Assembly: GCA_017962825.1 (NCBI GenBank)
Contig: JAGCUO010000197.1
Span: forward strand, 1-64,000
Direction: 5' to 3'
Source: Lachnospiraceae bacterium
GTDB lineage: Bacteria > Bacillota > Clostridia > Lachnospirales > Lachnospiraceae
Length of the DNA: 64,000 bases
Shown: positions 48,099-56,709 of the stretch, piece after piece
Numbering within the stretch: the stretch's first letter is position 1
Layout: every line of letters starts with the position of its first letter
The notes under the pieces: model-generated
Seen by the model: only the letters and a program-made list of their open reading frames with translations
The model's database searches: none
What the model was told of the DNA's origin: nothing
Made by a program: the position numbers and the translations under genes

Positions 48099-48806
48099 TT
48101 ACAGTTCCTCGTATTCGGCACCGCTTCTTGTTATGGATTCTCTTACAAGTACATCGAGAGCATCAACGCAGTGCATGGGAACTTTGTGATGTTTCTTATA
48201 TACGCTGAGTTCCGTGCAGGCAAGGATTATAACATTGCATCCCTTGCCCTGCAGATTGGTGACTGCAGCATGAAATTTATCTTCGTCTCCCAGTTTTCCG
48301 GCTTTTATATCATCATAGATAAGAGACATAACCTTCTGCTGGTATTCAGGATCGGGTATCTCGGACTCAAGGCCGAACTTCTCGCAGGCCTTCTGATAAA
48401 GCCCAGTCTTAACAGCTCCGTCGGTCGCAAGGATTCCCACCTTCTTAACCTTGATCTCACCCTCCGCAATATATCTGGCGGTTTCCTCGATCATGTTGAT
48501 AACCGGGATCTCGGTCATGGCCTGGATCTTATCAAGGAAGAAATGCGAAGTGTTACAGGGAATTGCAATGTTTCCCGCACCGCACTTTTCAAGTTTTTCG
48601 ATCTCGCCCTTCATGGCATCAAGCAGTTCATCATATTCTCCGGAATTAATGGCACCGGTTCTGTCAGGCATGGACGCATGACTTAATATGACCATGTCGA
48701 TATGATCCTGATCCCTCAAAGCTTTCGTATGTGCAATTACTTCTTCGTAAAAATATGCGGTAGCCTCGGGGCCCATTCCGCCTATTACTCCGAGAATCTT
48801 TCTCAT
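48099..48806 (-). CDS. aspartate/glutamate racemase
   Basis: PLP-independent racemase of 235 residues with the two catalytic cysteines in IPCNTSHFF and LACTELSVY, and GVIGGMGPEATAYF at the N-terminus. This form is typical of the aspartate racemase branch. It is placed between an ATP-grasp ligase and a Mur ligase, which suggests it supplies D-Asp (or D-Glu) for the cell wall. Confidence 0.88.
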   Translation of the reverse strand: MRKILGVIGGMGPEATAYFYEEVIAHTKALRDQDHIDMVILSHASMPDRTGAINSGEYDELLDAMKGEIEKLEKCGAGNIAIPCNTSHFFLDKIQAMTEIPVINMIEETARYIAEGEIKVKKVGILATDGAVKTGLYQKACEKFGLESEIPDPEYQQKVMSLIYDDIKAGKLGDEDKFHAAVTNLQGKGCNVIILACTELSVYKKHHKVPMHCVDALDVLVRESITRSGAEYEEL

Positions 48807-48821
48807 GCGGATATCTCCATA

Positions 48822-50042
48822 TCAGATCTTGTAATACTTCTTAAACTTCACATAATGGCTGAAGTAAGTTCTGATCATCCTGTACATTCTTCCGGGATTC
48901 GAATCCCCCTTTAAGAATACGGGATTAACAACCTTCCCGTCCTTCCAGAGTTTCTTCATCCTGCTCTTAAGGTCTTCGTCCTTGACATATTTAAGAGCAA
49001 CGCCTTTGGGAACAACGGTCCAAAGACGCTCTTCCCTTGCATATTTAAGAGGAAGATCCTTGCCGTAGAAATAATCTTCCGTAATGTATTCCGCCACATT
49101 AAATCCGGAACCCGTCACATAGAAATTACTTCTTCCCTGTCTGGTATTTATCTCGAAGAACTTGAACTTTCCGTCACGGGTATCGTATTTGATATCGAAA
49201 TTCGAATAACCCACATAGTGCATGGATTCGAGAAGATTCTTAACCCTCTCCATAAGCTCGTCATTGGGCTCGGTGATGATAAGGGCATGATTTCCGAGTC
49301 CGTGGGGAGTGTGCTCTTCCAGAAGAACATGTCCCAGACACATCATCTTTACTTTTCCGTTATGATCCGAATATGAAGTAAGCACTCTCATGTACTCATC
49401 ATTTCCGGGTATCCTGTCCTGGATGATCATCTTGTCGGTATATCCGGCGCCGTAGATATCATCAAGAACGCTTATAAGCTCATCCCTGTCATGGATGGTA
49501 TAAACCTTCTTCTGTGTATCAAAGGGATGTTCCCAATACTGAATACCGTTTGAAGGCTTCATGATGACGGGATATTCGAAATTCATCTCGAACTCTTTCC
49601 CCATGGACCTGTCGTAGATGACCGTTCCGGGGTAATCGATGCCCCACTTGTCGCAAAGACCGTAAAAGGTCTCCTTCATCTGAAGTGAATGCATGAGCTC
49701 ATAATCTATATAAGGAGTGATAATATTCTCCGCAAGTTCCGCTTTATGCTTGGAGCAAAGAGCCACATAAGAATCGCCGCAGCCGACAAGTATTATGGTC
49801 TTATCCTTGTGATCCGCCGCGAATTTATTGATCCTCTCCACGAAATACTCATCCGTTTCGATACGAGGATCTGCTTCGTATTCGATTATCCTGCTGTCGA
49901 AGCTCGGTCCTGTGGGATATTTCCCAAATACATAACACTTGACATTATATTTCTCGTAAAAAGCTCTGGAGACGGAATATGTGTTAATATCTCCTCCGAG
50001 CATCACGGGAATAAACTCTTTTTCCGTAAAAGATAAGGCCAT
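48822..50042 (-). CDS. ATP-grasp carboxylate-amine ligase (candidate D-aspartate ligase)
   Basis: A 406-residue ATP-grasp enzyme: FEYPVIMKPSNG binds ATP, IIQDRIPGNDEYMRV and FKFFEINTRQGRSN carry the metal-binding Glu and Asn. The N-terminal EFIPVMLGGDINTYSVSRAF resembles the start of D-aspartate ligases (Aslfm of Enterococcus faecium), which in that organism sits next to an aspartate racemase gene; the same pairing is seen here. The amino-acid specificity is inferred from context only. ATG 50042 has AAAGGA 8 nt upstream; the longer frame to 50081 starts without one. Confidence 0.75.
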   Translation of the reverse strand: MALSFTEKEFIPVMLGGDINTYSVSRAFYEKYNVKCYVFGKYPTGPSFDSRIIEYEADPRIETDEYFVERINKFAADHKDKTIILVGCGDSYVALCSKHKAELAENIITPYIDYELMHSLQMKETFYGLCDKWGIDYPGTVIYDRSMGKEFEMNFEYPVIMKPSNGIQYWEHPFDTQKKVYTIHDRDELISVLDDIYGAGYTDKMIIQDRIPGNDEYMRVLTSYSDHNGKVKMMCLGHVLLEEHTPHGLGNHALIITEPNDELMERVKNLLESMHYVGYSNFDIKYDTRDGKFKFFEINTRQGRSNFYVTGSGFNVAEYITEDYFYGKDLPLKYAREERLWTVVPKGVALKYVKDEDLKSRMKKLWKDGKVVNPVFLKGDSNPGRMYRMIRTYFSHYVKFKKYYKI

Positions 50043-50149
50043 TTTTACGTTCCTTTCAACGTTTTCCCATTTTTTCAACAACTTTTAGTATATCACAAAC
50101 TGGATTATTATCCACTTTTGAAGTAAAATGTGAATTCGAGGTAAAAATT

Positions 50150-51232
50150 ATGAGAAATATCGGATCAACATTATTAAAATTTCTTGGCGTATTGCTCGCC
50201 ATAATCGTCGTAGCTTTCATCGTTTTATTGATCGTAATATCAGTAAGAGAATATAAGCCGGCGGATTGGGAACAGCTGGAAGTATCTTCCAACGCTTCAC
50301 CCGAAGAAGTTATCTTACCCGGTGACAGTATTAAGTTAGTCACCTGGAATGTAGGATGCGGAACTCTCGGAGACAATGCGGATTTCTTTATGGACTATGG
50401 TGAAATGGTTTATACCGCAGACGTTCAGAGAGTAGGAGAAAACATAGGCGGTGTCATATCTGCCCTAAGAGATATAGATCCCGATTTTATGCTCCTTCAG
50501 GAAACCGACATCAATTCATCCAGATCCTATCATGTAAATGAAAAAGATCTGATCTTCGGTGCATTTCCCGCCTACGATAACACCTTTGCCTATAACTTTA
50601 AGGTAGATTACATTCCCTACCCCATCCCTCCCATCGGCAAAGTAGAGAGCGGACTTACCACCTTTTCACGTTACGGAATATCGTCAGCAGAGAGGATCCA
50701 GCTTCCCTGTCCTTTCAAATGGCCCATAAGATGTCTCAATCTCAAGAGATGCCTTTCCGTTAACAGGATTCCCATCGAGGGAAGCGACAAACAGCTGGTC
50801 ATCGTAAACCTTCATCTTGAAGCTTATGACGACGGCGAAGGAAAAACAGCCCAGACCAGAATGCTGGCAGACTTCCTTCAGACAGAAGCTGCTGCAGGAA
50901 ACTATGTAATAGCAGGCGGTGATTTCAACCAGAGATTCTCAAGCACCGACGTCTCCGCATATCCCGAATACGAAGGCACATGGCATTGCGGATTGCTTCA
51001 TGAGATCGAATTTGGAGAGCATCTGAAATTCTGTCAAGATTCTTCATCACCCACCTGCAGATCCCTTGACAAGCCTCTTGTAAATGCAGACAGGGATACT
51101 TTCCAGTACTATGTTATCGACGGCTTCATCATTTCCGACAATATAGAAGTAAAATCCGTGGAAACCATCGATAAACTGTTCACCTATACCGATCACAATC
51201 CCGTGGTCCTTGAAGTGATTTTAACCCCTTAA
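50150..51232 (+). CDS. membrane-anchored endonuclease/exonuclease/phosphatase family protein
   Basis: The 360-residue protein has one N-terminal membrane segment (about 8-32), and its catalytic domain faces outward. The EEP fold motifs are LVTWNVGCG, LLQETDI, IVNLHLEA, AGGDFNQR and DHNPVVLE, giving the full metal and His/Asp set. Family members cleave nucleic acids or phosphodiester lipids; the extracellular location fits a secreted nuclease or phospholipase. It is divergent from the ATP-grasp gene and ends at a strong terminator. Confidence 0.85.
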   Translation: MRNIGSTLLKFLGVLLAIIVVAFIVLLIVISVREYKPADWEQLEVSSNASPEEVILPGDSIKLVTWNVGCGTLGDNADFFMDYGEMVYTADVQRVGENIGGVISALRDIDPDFMLLQETDINSSRSYHVNEKDLIFGAFPAYDNTFAYNFKVDYIPYPIPPIGKVESGLTTFSRYGISSAERIQLPCPFKWPIRCLNLKRCLSVNRIPIEGSDKQLVIVNLHLEAYDDGEGKTAQTRMLADFLQTEAAAGNYVIAGGDFNQRFSSTDVSAYPEYEGTWHCGLLHEIEFGEHLKFCQDSSSPTCRSLDKPLVNADRDTFQYYVIDGFIISDNIEVKSVETIDKLFTYTDHNPVVLEVILTP

Positions 51233-51253
51233 TCCATTATTCAGACATGTAAA

Positions 51254-51281
51254 AAGGCCTCCCGCCTATGCGGGAGGCCTT
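51254..51281. terminator. bidirectional terminator
   Basis: Perfect 12-bp stem AAGGCCTCCCGC/GCGGGAGGCCTT with a 4-nt loop, between the EEP gene and pgi, serving both. Confidence 0.88.
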
Positions 51282-51292
51282 ATATATTCTCA

Positions 51293-52876
51293 TCAGATCT
51301 CGAACAGATCGCTGTATGCCTTGAGTGCGCCGTCGGTCTCGTGTGCGAGAACCTTCTTGGCAAGAACTTTTCCGAGCTGAACGCCTTCCTGATCGAAGCT
51401 GTTTAAATTCCATACGAATCCCTGGAACATAACCTTGTTCTCAAAGTGAGCAAGGAGTGCGCCGAGTGCTTCGGGAGTGAGCTTTTCTCCGATGATGATG
51501 CTGGAGGGTCTGTTTCCTGCGAAGTTCTTGTTGCTGTTCTCATCGGACTTGCCGCAGGCAAATGCCATGATCTGAGCTGCAACGTTTGCGCAGAGCTTCT
51601 TCTGGCTGGTAGAACCCTGAATGTCTACATCAACACCCTGCTGGCTCTCCTTGAAACCGATGAACTGAAGAGGGATGATATCGGTTCCCTGATGAAGGAG
51701 CTGATAGAATGAATGCTGTCCGTTGGTTCCGGGCTCGCCGAAGATAACGGGACCGGTCACATAATCAACGGGCTCTCCGAAACGGTTAACGGATTTACCG
51801 TTGGACTCCATATCAAGCTGCTGGAGATGAGCGGGGAATCTGCTCATTGCCTGGGAATAAGGAAGAACTGCGGTCGATCCGTATCCGAGTACATTTCTCT
51901 CATATACACCGATAAGCGCATCGAGAAGATCGGGATTGGAAAGGATATCCTTGCCGGTAGCAATCTTGTCTTCCTCTGCAGCTCCGTTTAAAAATCTTGC
52001 GAAGATCTCGGGTCCGAATGCAAGTGAAAGAACCGCGCCGCCTACGGCTGAAGTTGATGAATATCTTCCGCCGATATAATCATCCATGAAGAATGCACCA
52101 AGATAATCACTGTTTCCTGCAAGAGGAGAAGTCTCTGAGGTAACTGCGATCATGTGCTTAGCGGGATCAAGGCCTGCCTTCTTAAGAGCATCCTTAACAA
52201 ATGCTTCGTTGGTAAGGGTCTCAAGAGTGGTTCCCGACTTTGATACAAGAATGAAAATAGAATGGGCAACATCGACATTTGCAAGAACGCCTGCTGCATC
52301 ATCGGGGTCAACATTGGAAATGAACTGAGCCTGCATCTTGAAGAAGCCGTTAACCTTAGCCCAGTTCTCAAGAGCAAGGTACATTGCTCTGGGGCCGAGG
52401 TCCGATCCTCCGATACCGATCTGTACTGCGGTGGTGAACTTCTCACCCTTCTCGTTGGCTATCTCACCTGAGTGAACCTTATTTGCAAAAGCTGCGATCC
52501 TCTCCTGCTGTTCTACATAGAAAGCTCTCTTGTCGGTACCGTCGCACTCTACCTTATTGCCGAGCTGTCCTCTGGTAAGGTGATGAAGAACAAGTCTCTT
52601 CTCACCGGTATTGATAACTTCGCCGTTGTAAAGAGCTTCGAACTTCTCTGCGAGGCATGCCTCATCGGCGAGCTTCTGAAGATCCTTTAATATAGCATCA
52701 TCAACATTCTTGGCAGCATAGTTAAATGCCATACCTGCAGCCATCTTTGATGAATACTTAGCAACTCTTTCTGCACCTTCCGCTCCTGCCATAACCTTGG
52801 TAAGGTCTGCGGGAGTATCGGATGCAAGTTTTGCGGATGCATCCAATTTGTCATAGTTTATCCACTTAATAGCCAT
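51293..52876 (-). CDS. pgi: glucose-6-phosphate isomerase
   Basis: Interconverts glucose 6-phosphate and fructose 6-phosphate. The 527-residue protein has the sugar-phosphate motifs IGIGGSDLGPRA, SKSGTTLET and the signature FGEPGTNGQHSFYQLLHQG, whose His is catalytic. It belongs to the bacterial class related to E. coli Pgi. GGAGG precedes the ATG. Near glgX and with glgP in the window it connects glycogen breakdown to glycolysis. Confidence 0.97.
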   Translation of the reverse strand: MAIKWINYDKLDASAKLASDTPADLTKVMAGAEGAERVAKYSSKMAAGMAFNYAAKNVDDAILKDLQKLADEACLAEKFEALYNGEVINTGEKRLVLHHLTRGQLGNKVECDGTDKRAFYVEQQERIAAFANKVHSGEIANEKGEKFTTAVQIGIGGSDLGPRAMYLALENWAKVNGFFKMQAQFISNVDPDDAAGVLANVDVAHSIFILVSKSGTTLETLTNEAFVKDALKKAGLDPAKHMIAVTSETSPLAGNSDYLGAFFMDDYIGGRYSSTSAVGGAVLSLAFGPEIFARFLNGAAEEDKIATGKDILSNPDLLDALIGVYERNVLGYGSTAVLPYSQAMSRFPAHLQQLDMESNGKSVNRFGEPVDYVTGPVIFGEPGTNGQHSFYQLLHQGTDIIPLQFIGFKESQQGVDVDIQGSTSQKKLCANVAAQIMAFACGKSDENSNKNFAGNRPSSIIIGEKLTPEALGALLAHFENKVMFQGFVWNLNSFDQEGVQLGKVLAKKVLAHETDGALKAYSDLFEI

Positions 52877-52952
52877 AATGTTGTCCTCCTTGGCCCATTT
52901 ACTAATCCGCAGAATATATTACACATTTAAAGGTGATATTTCAAATATAAAT

Positions 52953-55253
52953 CTAATCATAGGAAACCGTCGTTTCGTAGATTCTGACGCTCCTTGCTTT
53001 TATCCTAAAAGCCCCATGGCAACGCTCTCTTTCCGTATCGAAAGGCCTTTCCAGATATGTGTCCGCAGCAAGGACCCAGGAATATCCGCATCCTTCGGGA
53101 AGTGCAGGGAGATTCGCATCCAGATCCTCCCAATAGGAATTGACCGCAACAAACACCGCCTGAGGATAGCCCTTGTTAAATTTACCCGGATATCCCGCAA
53201 AACATATACCTATATAGTGGGAATAATCGCAGAAATCACTTCTCCAGGCCTGAGTATCATGAACGGACATTCCGGGAAGTCCGAAGGCATCGTTTCCGCA
53301 GTTCTTCCTGATACAATCATGTTCTTTTCTGAACCTTATCAGGTTCTTGAAAAAATCATACAGATCCCTGTTAGCATCCAGATCCGTCCAATTAAGCCAC
53401 GCGATGTTATTATCCTGACAATAAGCGTTATTGTTACCGCCCTGGGAATTTCCGAACTCATCGCCCATGAAAAACATCGGCGTTCCGCGGCTCATCATCA
53501 GCACCGCAGCGGCATTTCTGACCATCCTGCGTCTTAAAACATTTACTTGCGTATCCGTGGTCTCGCCTTCCGCTCCGCAGTTCCAGCTCCTGTTGTCATC
53601 GGCTCCGTCGGTATTGCCCCAGTTATTCTCTTCATTGTGCTTTTGATTGTAGGTATACAGATCATGAAGCGTGAAGCCGTCGTGGCAGGTGAGGAAATTA
53701 ACCGAGGCATTGTGTCCTCTGACTTCAGGGATATAAAGGTCGGGAGAGCCTGTCATCCTCTTGGCTGCATCACAGGCTGTTCCCGCATCGCACTTCAGGA
53801 AGGATCTCATATCATCCCTGTATCTTCCGTTCCACTCCGCCCATCTGTTCCATGACGGGAAAGTGCCTACCTGATAAAGTCCGCCCGCATCCCATGCCTC
53901 CGCGATCAGCTTTACATTTCCCAGAATAGGGTCGTATGCAAGGCTCTGCAGAAGTGGCGGCTTGCTCATGGGAGATCCGTCTTCATTTCTACCTAATATA
54001 GAAGCAAGATCGAATCTGAATCCGTCGATATGATATGTGATAACCCAGTATCTGAGACAGTCTAAGATGAAATTCTGAACGATCGGGTGATTACAGTTAA
54101 GTGTATTTCCGCATCCCGAGAAATTGTAATAGTATCCGTCCGGTGTGAGCAGGTAGTAGATATTGTTATCGATTCCCTTAAAAGAAAACACCGGCCCGTG
54201 CTCATTTCCCTCAGCGGTGTGATTGAACACAACATCCAATAAGACATCAATGTCATTTTCATGACAAAGCTTTATGAATTCTTTTAACTCTGTGCCTTCC
54301 CTGTTGAACTCTACGGCAGATGTATAACTGGTATTGGGCGAAAAGAAAGAGACGGTATTATACCCCCAATAATCAATCAGCTCTCTTCCGTAGAAATCTC
54401 TGTGATCCAGAGTCTCGTCAAATTCAAAGATAGGCATAAGTTCCAGTGCATTCACACCCAGTTCCTTCAGATAAGGAAGCTTTTCCATTATGCCGGCAAA
54501 GGTTCCCGCCTTATCACCGGTACCCGAAGACTTATCCCTGGTAAACCCTCTTACGTGCATTTCATAGATGACCAGATCTTCCATGGACTTATGTTTTCTC
54601 GTACGCTTGCCCCAGTCGAAATTGTTTTTGACGACCCTTGCCTTATATATGGAATCGTTATAGGTTCCCCACTTGCTCTGCCCGGTAACGGCTTTTGCAT
54701 AAGGATCAAGTATTATCTTGTTCCTGTCGAAAATAAGCCCTCTGGAAGGATCATAGGGTCCGTCAAATCTGTATGCGTATTCGAACTCTTCGATGTCGAT
54801 GTCGAATACGATCATTGACCAGACATTTCCTATTCTGTAATTGTCCGGAAAGGGAAGAACGGCATAGGGAACATTGCTCTCTCTTTTAAAAAGGAGAAGC
54901 TCACAATAATATGCCTGATTTGATGAAATGGTGAAATTAACGCCCGTAGGGATGGCCGTTGCCCCGTTCAGTTCATATATCCCGGGACGGACGCCGTATC
55001 CCGAGATGATATCATAAGGCTCCATGTGGATCTCACCGAGATTGGAAAGAGCCGCACGGAAATCCGATATATTCGCAAATTTTTGGACCGCATTATTGGT
55101 CTCAAGCGCTATGGTCTTTTCCTTATCCGAAGATTCCTTAGCGGATGTCTTGAGATCGGTATTTTTTGCGGTGGGTTTTGTTTTGACCGACGGGGACTTT
55201 GATACCCCTTTAGAGTTCTTTGAAGGGGTCTTCTTTCCTGTGTTTTCTGCCAT
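52953..55253 (-). CDS. glgX: glycogen debranching enzyme (isoamylase-type, GH13)
   Basis: Hydrolyses alpha-1,6 branches of glycogen limit dextrin. After about 55 Lys/Ser/Thr-rich residues that look disordered, a CBM48-like domain (from about 95) precedes the GH13 barrel. Catalytic residues are the nucleophile Asp in GFRFDLASI, the acid Glu in IAEAWDAGG and the Asp in TCHDGFTL. At 766 residues it is slightly long because of the N-terminal extension. ATG 55253 has GGGAGG 7 nt upstream; the in-frame ATG at 55268 overlaps that site. Confidence 0.93.
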   Translation of the reverse strand: MAENTGKKTPSKNSKGVSKSPSVKTKPTAKNTDLKTSAKESSDKEKTIALETNNAVQKFANISDFRAALSNLGEIHMEPYDIISGYGVRPGIYELNGATAIPTGVNFTISSNQAYYCELLLFKRESNVPYAVLPFPDNYRIGNVWSMIVFDIDIEEFEYAYRFDGPYDPSRGLIFDRNKIILDPYAKAVTGQSKWGTYNDSIYKARVVKNNFDWGKRTRKHKSMEDLVIYEMHVRGFTRDKSSGTGDKAGTFAGIMEKLPYLKELGVNALELMPIFEFDETLDHRDFYGRELIDYWGYNTVSFFSPNTSYTSAVEFNREGTELKEFIKLCHENDIDVLLDVVFNHTAEGNEHGPVFSFKGIDNNIYYLLTPDGYYYNFSGCGNTLNCNHPIVQNFILDCLRYWVITYHIDGFRFDLASILGRNEDGSPMSKPPLLQSLAYDPILGNVKLIAEAWDAGGLYQVGTFPSWNRWAEWNGRYRDDMRSFLKCDAGTACDAAKRMTGSPDLYIPEVRGHNASVNFLTCHDGFTLHDLYTYNQKHNEENNWGNTDGADDNRSWNCGAEGETTDTQVNVLRRRMVRNAAAVLMMSRGTPMFFMGDEFGNSQGGNNNAYCQDNNIAWLNWTDLDANRDLYDFFKNLIRFRKEHDCIRKNCGNDAFGLPGMSVHDTQAWRSDFCDYSHYIGICFAGYPGKFNKGYPQAVFVAVNSYWEDLDANLPALPEGCGYSWVLAADTYLERPFDTERERCHGAFRIKARSVRIYETTVSYD

Positions 55254-55314
55254 GAAAAATCCTCCCATAAGAAACGTCCTACAGACCTGTAGATTATACC
55301 ATTTTTTGCCTTAT

Positions 55315-55343
55315 TTGCATATATCGGGGGCTTGTGATAGTAT
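55315..55343 (+). promoter_or_regulatory. promoter of the DUF4430-ECF pair
   Basis: TTGCAT (55315-55320), 17-bp spacer, TAGTAT (55338-55343). A perfect CTTTCGG/CCGAAAG inverted repeat follows at 55344-55359, near the transcription start. No cobalamin riboswitch is present in the short leader. Confidence 0.6.
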
Positions 55344-55399
55344 CTTTCGGTGCCGAAAGAACAATTTCGGGCAAGTAATCGTAAGGAGAACATGAAAAA

Positions 55400-55957
55400 A
55401 TGGAAAAGAAAACTAGAAATCTGCTTATCGGATTGGGAGTATTTGCAGTTCTGATCGCCGTCCTGCTTATCATCTTCAACCTGAATAAGCCCCAGGCTCA
55501 GCCCGCACCCGCAGCAGAGACCGAAACTGCAGAAACCGAAGAGTCGGTAAATACTGACGAACAGTCAGAAGAAGCTGAAACCGCAGACGAGCAGACAGCT
55601 GAGGAGCAGAATGCCGAGGATACCGCTTCGGATGAAGCAACAGATGATGCCGAGGGAAGCAAGAACATCGTCATCGAAGTTAAGGATTCCGAAGGAAATG
55701 TAACCACCTATGATGTTACCACCGATGCTGAATTCCTCAGACAGGCTATGGACGAGGCTGAAGGACTTACATATGAAGGAACCGACAGCGAATATGGTAT
55801 GATGGTAGAAGTCGTTAACGGAGAGCAGGCCATCTATGCAGAAGACAACGCTTACTGGGCTTTCTATGTAAACGGTGAGTACGGCAACTATGGCATTGAT
55901 TCACAGCCCGTTACCGATGGTGACACCTATTCAATAGTTTACGAAGCAGCTAACTAA
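55400..55957 (+). CDS. membrane-anchored DUF4430 domain protein
   Basis: A 185-residue protein with one N-terminal membrane anchor (about 8-28), a long Glu/Thr/Ala-rich acidic linker (30-88) and a C-terminal DUF4430 domain with AYWAFYVNGEYGNYGID and VTDGDTYSIVYE. DUF4430 also forms the C-terminal domain of transcobalamins and is found in proteins paired with ECF S components. It probably acts as an extracellular ligand-capturing partner for the next gene. The ligand may be a corrinoid, which is inference. Confidence 0.78.
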   Translation: MEKKTRNLLIGLGVFAVLIAVLLIIFNLNKPQAQPAPAAETETAETEESVNTDEQSEEAETADEQTAEEQNAEDTASDEATDDAEGSKNIVIEVKDSEGNVTTYDVTTDAEFLRQAMDEAEGLTYEGTDSEYGMMVEVVNGEQAIYAEDNAYWAFYVNGEYGNYGIDSQPVTDGDTYSIVYEAAN

Positions 55958-55965
55958 ATTTTTCA

Positions 55966-55999
55966 TCCGGCAGGCTTCATAAGTCTGCCGGTATTTTTA
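55966..55999 (+). terminator. hairpin between DUF4430 and ECF genes
   Basis: CCGGCAG/CTGCCGG stem with an 11-nt loop, followed by TATTTTTAT; the ECF S start codon lies directly after it. It could limit transcription into the transporter gene. Confidence 0.6.
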
Positions 56000-56000
56000 T

Positions 56001-56528
56001 ATGGAAAAGAAATTCGGGATAAAAGACATAGCATACATCGGAATGGCTGTCGCTCTTATAGAAACCTGTAAGATGGCTCTTGCTTTCCTTCCTAACATCG
56101 AGCTGACCTCATTCTGGCTCGTAATGTTTACACTTCTGATGGGGTGGAAAGCCTTTTTCATAGTACCTATATTTATTGCCATAGAAGCAAGTCTCTACGG
56201 TCCCCATGTCTGGGTTATCATGTATCTTTATGTATGGCCCATACTGGTTCTTCTGACACACCTTTTCCGTAAGAACACAAATGTTCTGTTCTGGGCTCTT
56301 TTGTCCGGATTCTTCGGACTGTTTTTCGGAGCTTTATGCACCCCGGCCCAGGTCATATTTTTCACCAAACCTGATACCTTTGACACTGCGGTCAAGGCAG
56401 GTTTTGCATGGTGGGTCGCAGGCATACCCTACGATGTAGCCCATGCTGTAGGAAACTTCACCCTAATGCTGGTTCTGTATACCCCTATTAGGATTGCAGT
56501 TAACAAATTAAGGACGTTTTCACATTGA
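56001..56528 (+). CDS. ECF transporter S component
   Basis: A 175-residue membrane protein with six hydrophobic segments, in the size and pattern of the substrate-binding S component of energy-coupling-factor transporters: early IAYIGMAVALIE with small residues for docking to the T component, then loops with FGALCTPAQ and WWVAGIPYDVAHAVGNF. The DUF4430 neighbour points to a cobalamin-type (CbrT-like) ligand. The shared ECF A/T subunits are not in the window. There is no clear ribosome binding site before the ATG, and a terminator-like hairpin lies just upstream. Confidence 0.78.
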   Translation: MEKKFGIKDIAYIGMAVALIETCKMALAFLPNIELTSFWLVMFTLLMGWKAFFIVPIFIAIEASLYGPHVWVIMYLYVWPILVLLTHLFRKNTNVLFWALLSGFFGLFFGALCTPAQVIFFTKPDTFDTAVKAGFAWWVAGIPYDVAHAVGNFTLMLVLYTPIRIAVNKLRTFSH

Positions 56529-56553
56529 CGCATCCGTAAAAAAACTATATATT
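56525..56553 (+). promoter_or_regulatory. tRNA-Ser promoter
   Basis: TTGACG (56525-56530, overlapping the ECF S stop codon), 17-bp spacer, TATATT (56548-56553), about 27 bp upstream of the tRNA. Confidence 0.65.
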
Positions 56554-56579
56554 ATTGAAGTTGGCATTACTGCCGATAT

Positions 56580-56665
56580 GGAGAAGTATCGAAGCGGTCA
56601 TAACGGGGCGCACTCGAAATGCGTTTGCCCTCCGGGGCACGAGGGTTCGAATCCCTCCTTCTCCG
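56580..56665 (+). tRNA. tRNA-Ser (anticodon CGA)
   Basis: Acceptor arms GGAGAAG and CTTCTCC pair fully with discriminator G. The anticodon arm GCGCA-CTCGAAA-TGCGT has anticodon CGA, reading UCG serine codons. A long variable arm GCCC/GGGGC, typical of class II tRNA-Ser, and the T-loop TTCGAAT with GAGGG/CCCTC are present. No CCA is encoded. Confidence 0.95.
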
Positions 56666-56674
56666 CTATATAAG

Positions 56675-56703
56675 AAAACCTGAGAGCTTTGCTCTCAGGT
56701 TTT
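56675..56703. terminator. bidirectional terminator after tRNA-Ser
   Basis: AAAACCTGAGAGC/GCTCTCAGGTTTT, 13-bp perfect stem with a TTT loop. It ends the tRNA transcript and, on the other strand, the blaI-blaR-like operon. Confidence 0.92.
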
Positions 56704-56709
56704 TCTTTA

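Noticed and set aside
55269..55399. Cobalamin riboswitch before the DUF4430-ECF pair
   Set aside because: Leader too short, and no B12-box.
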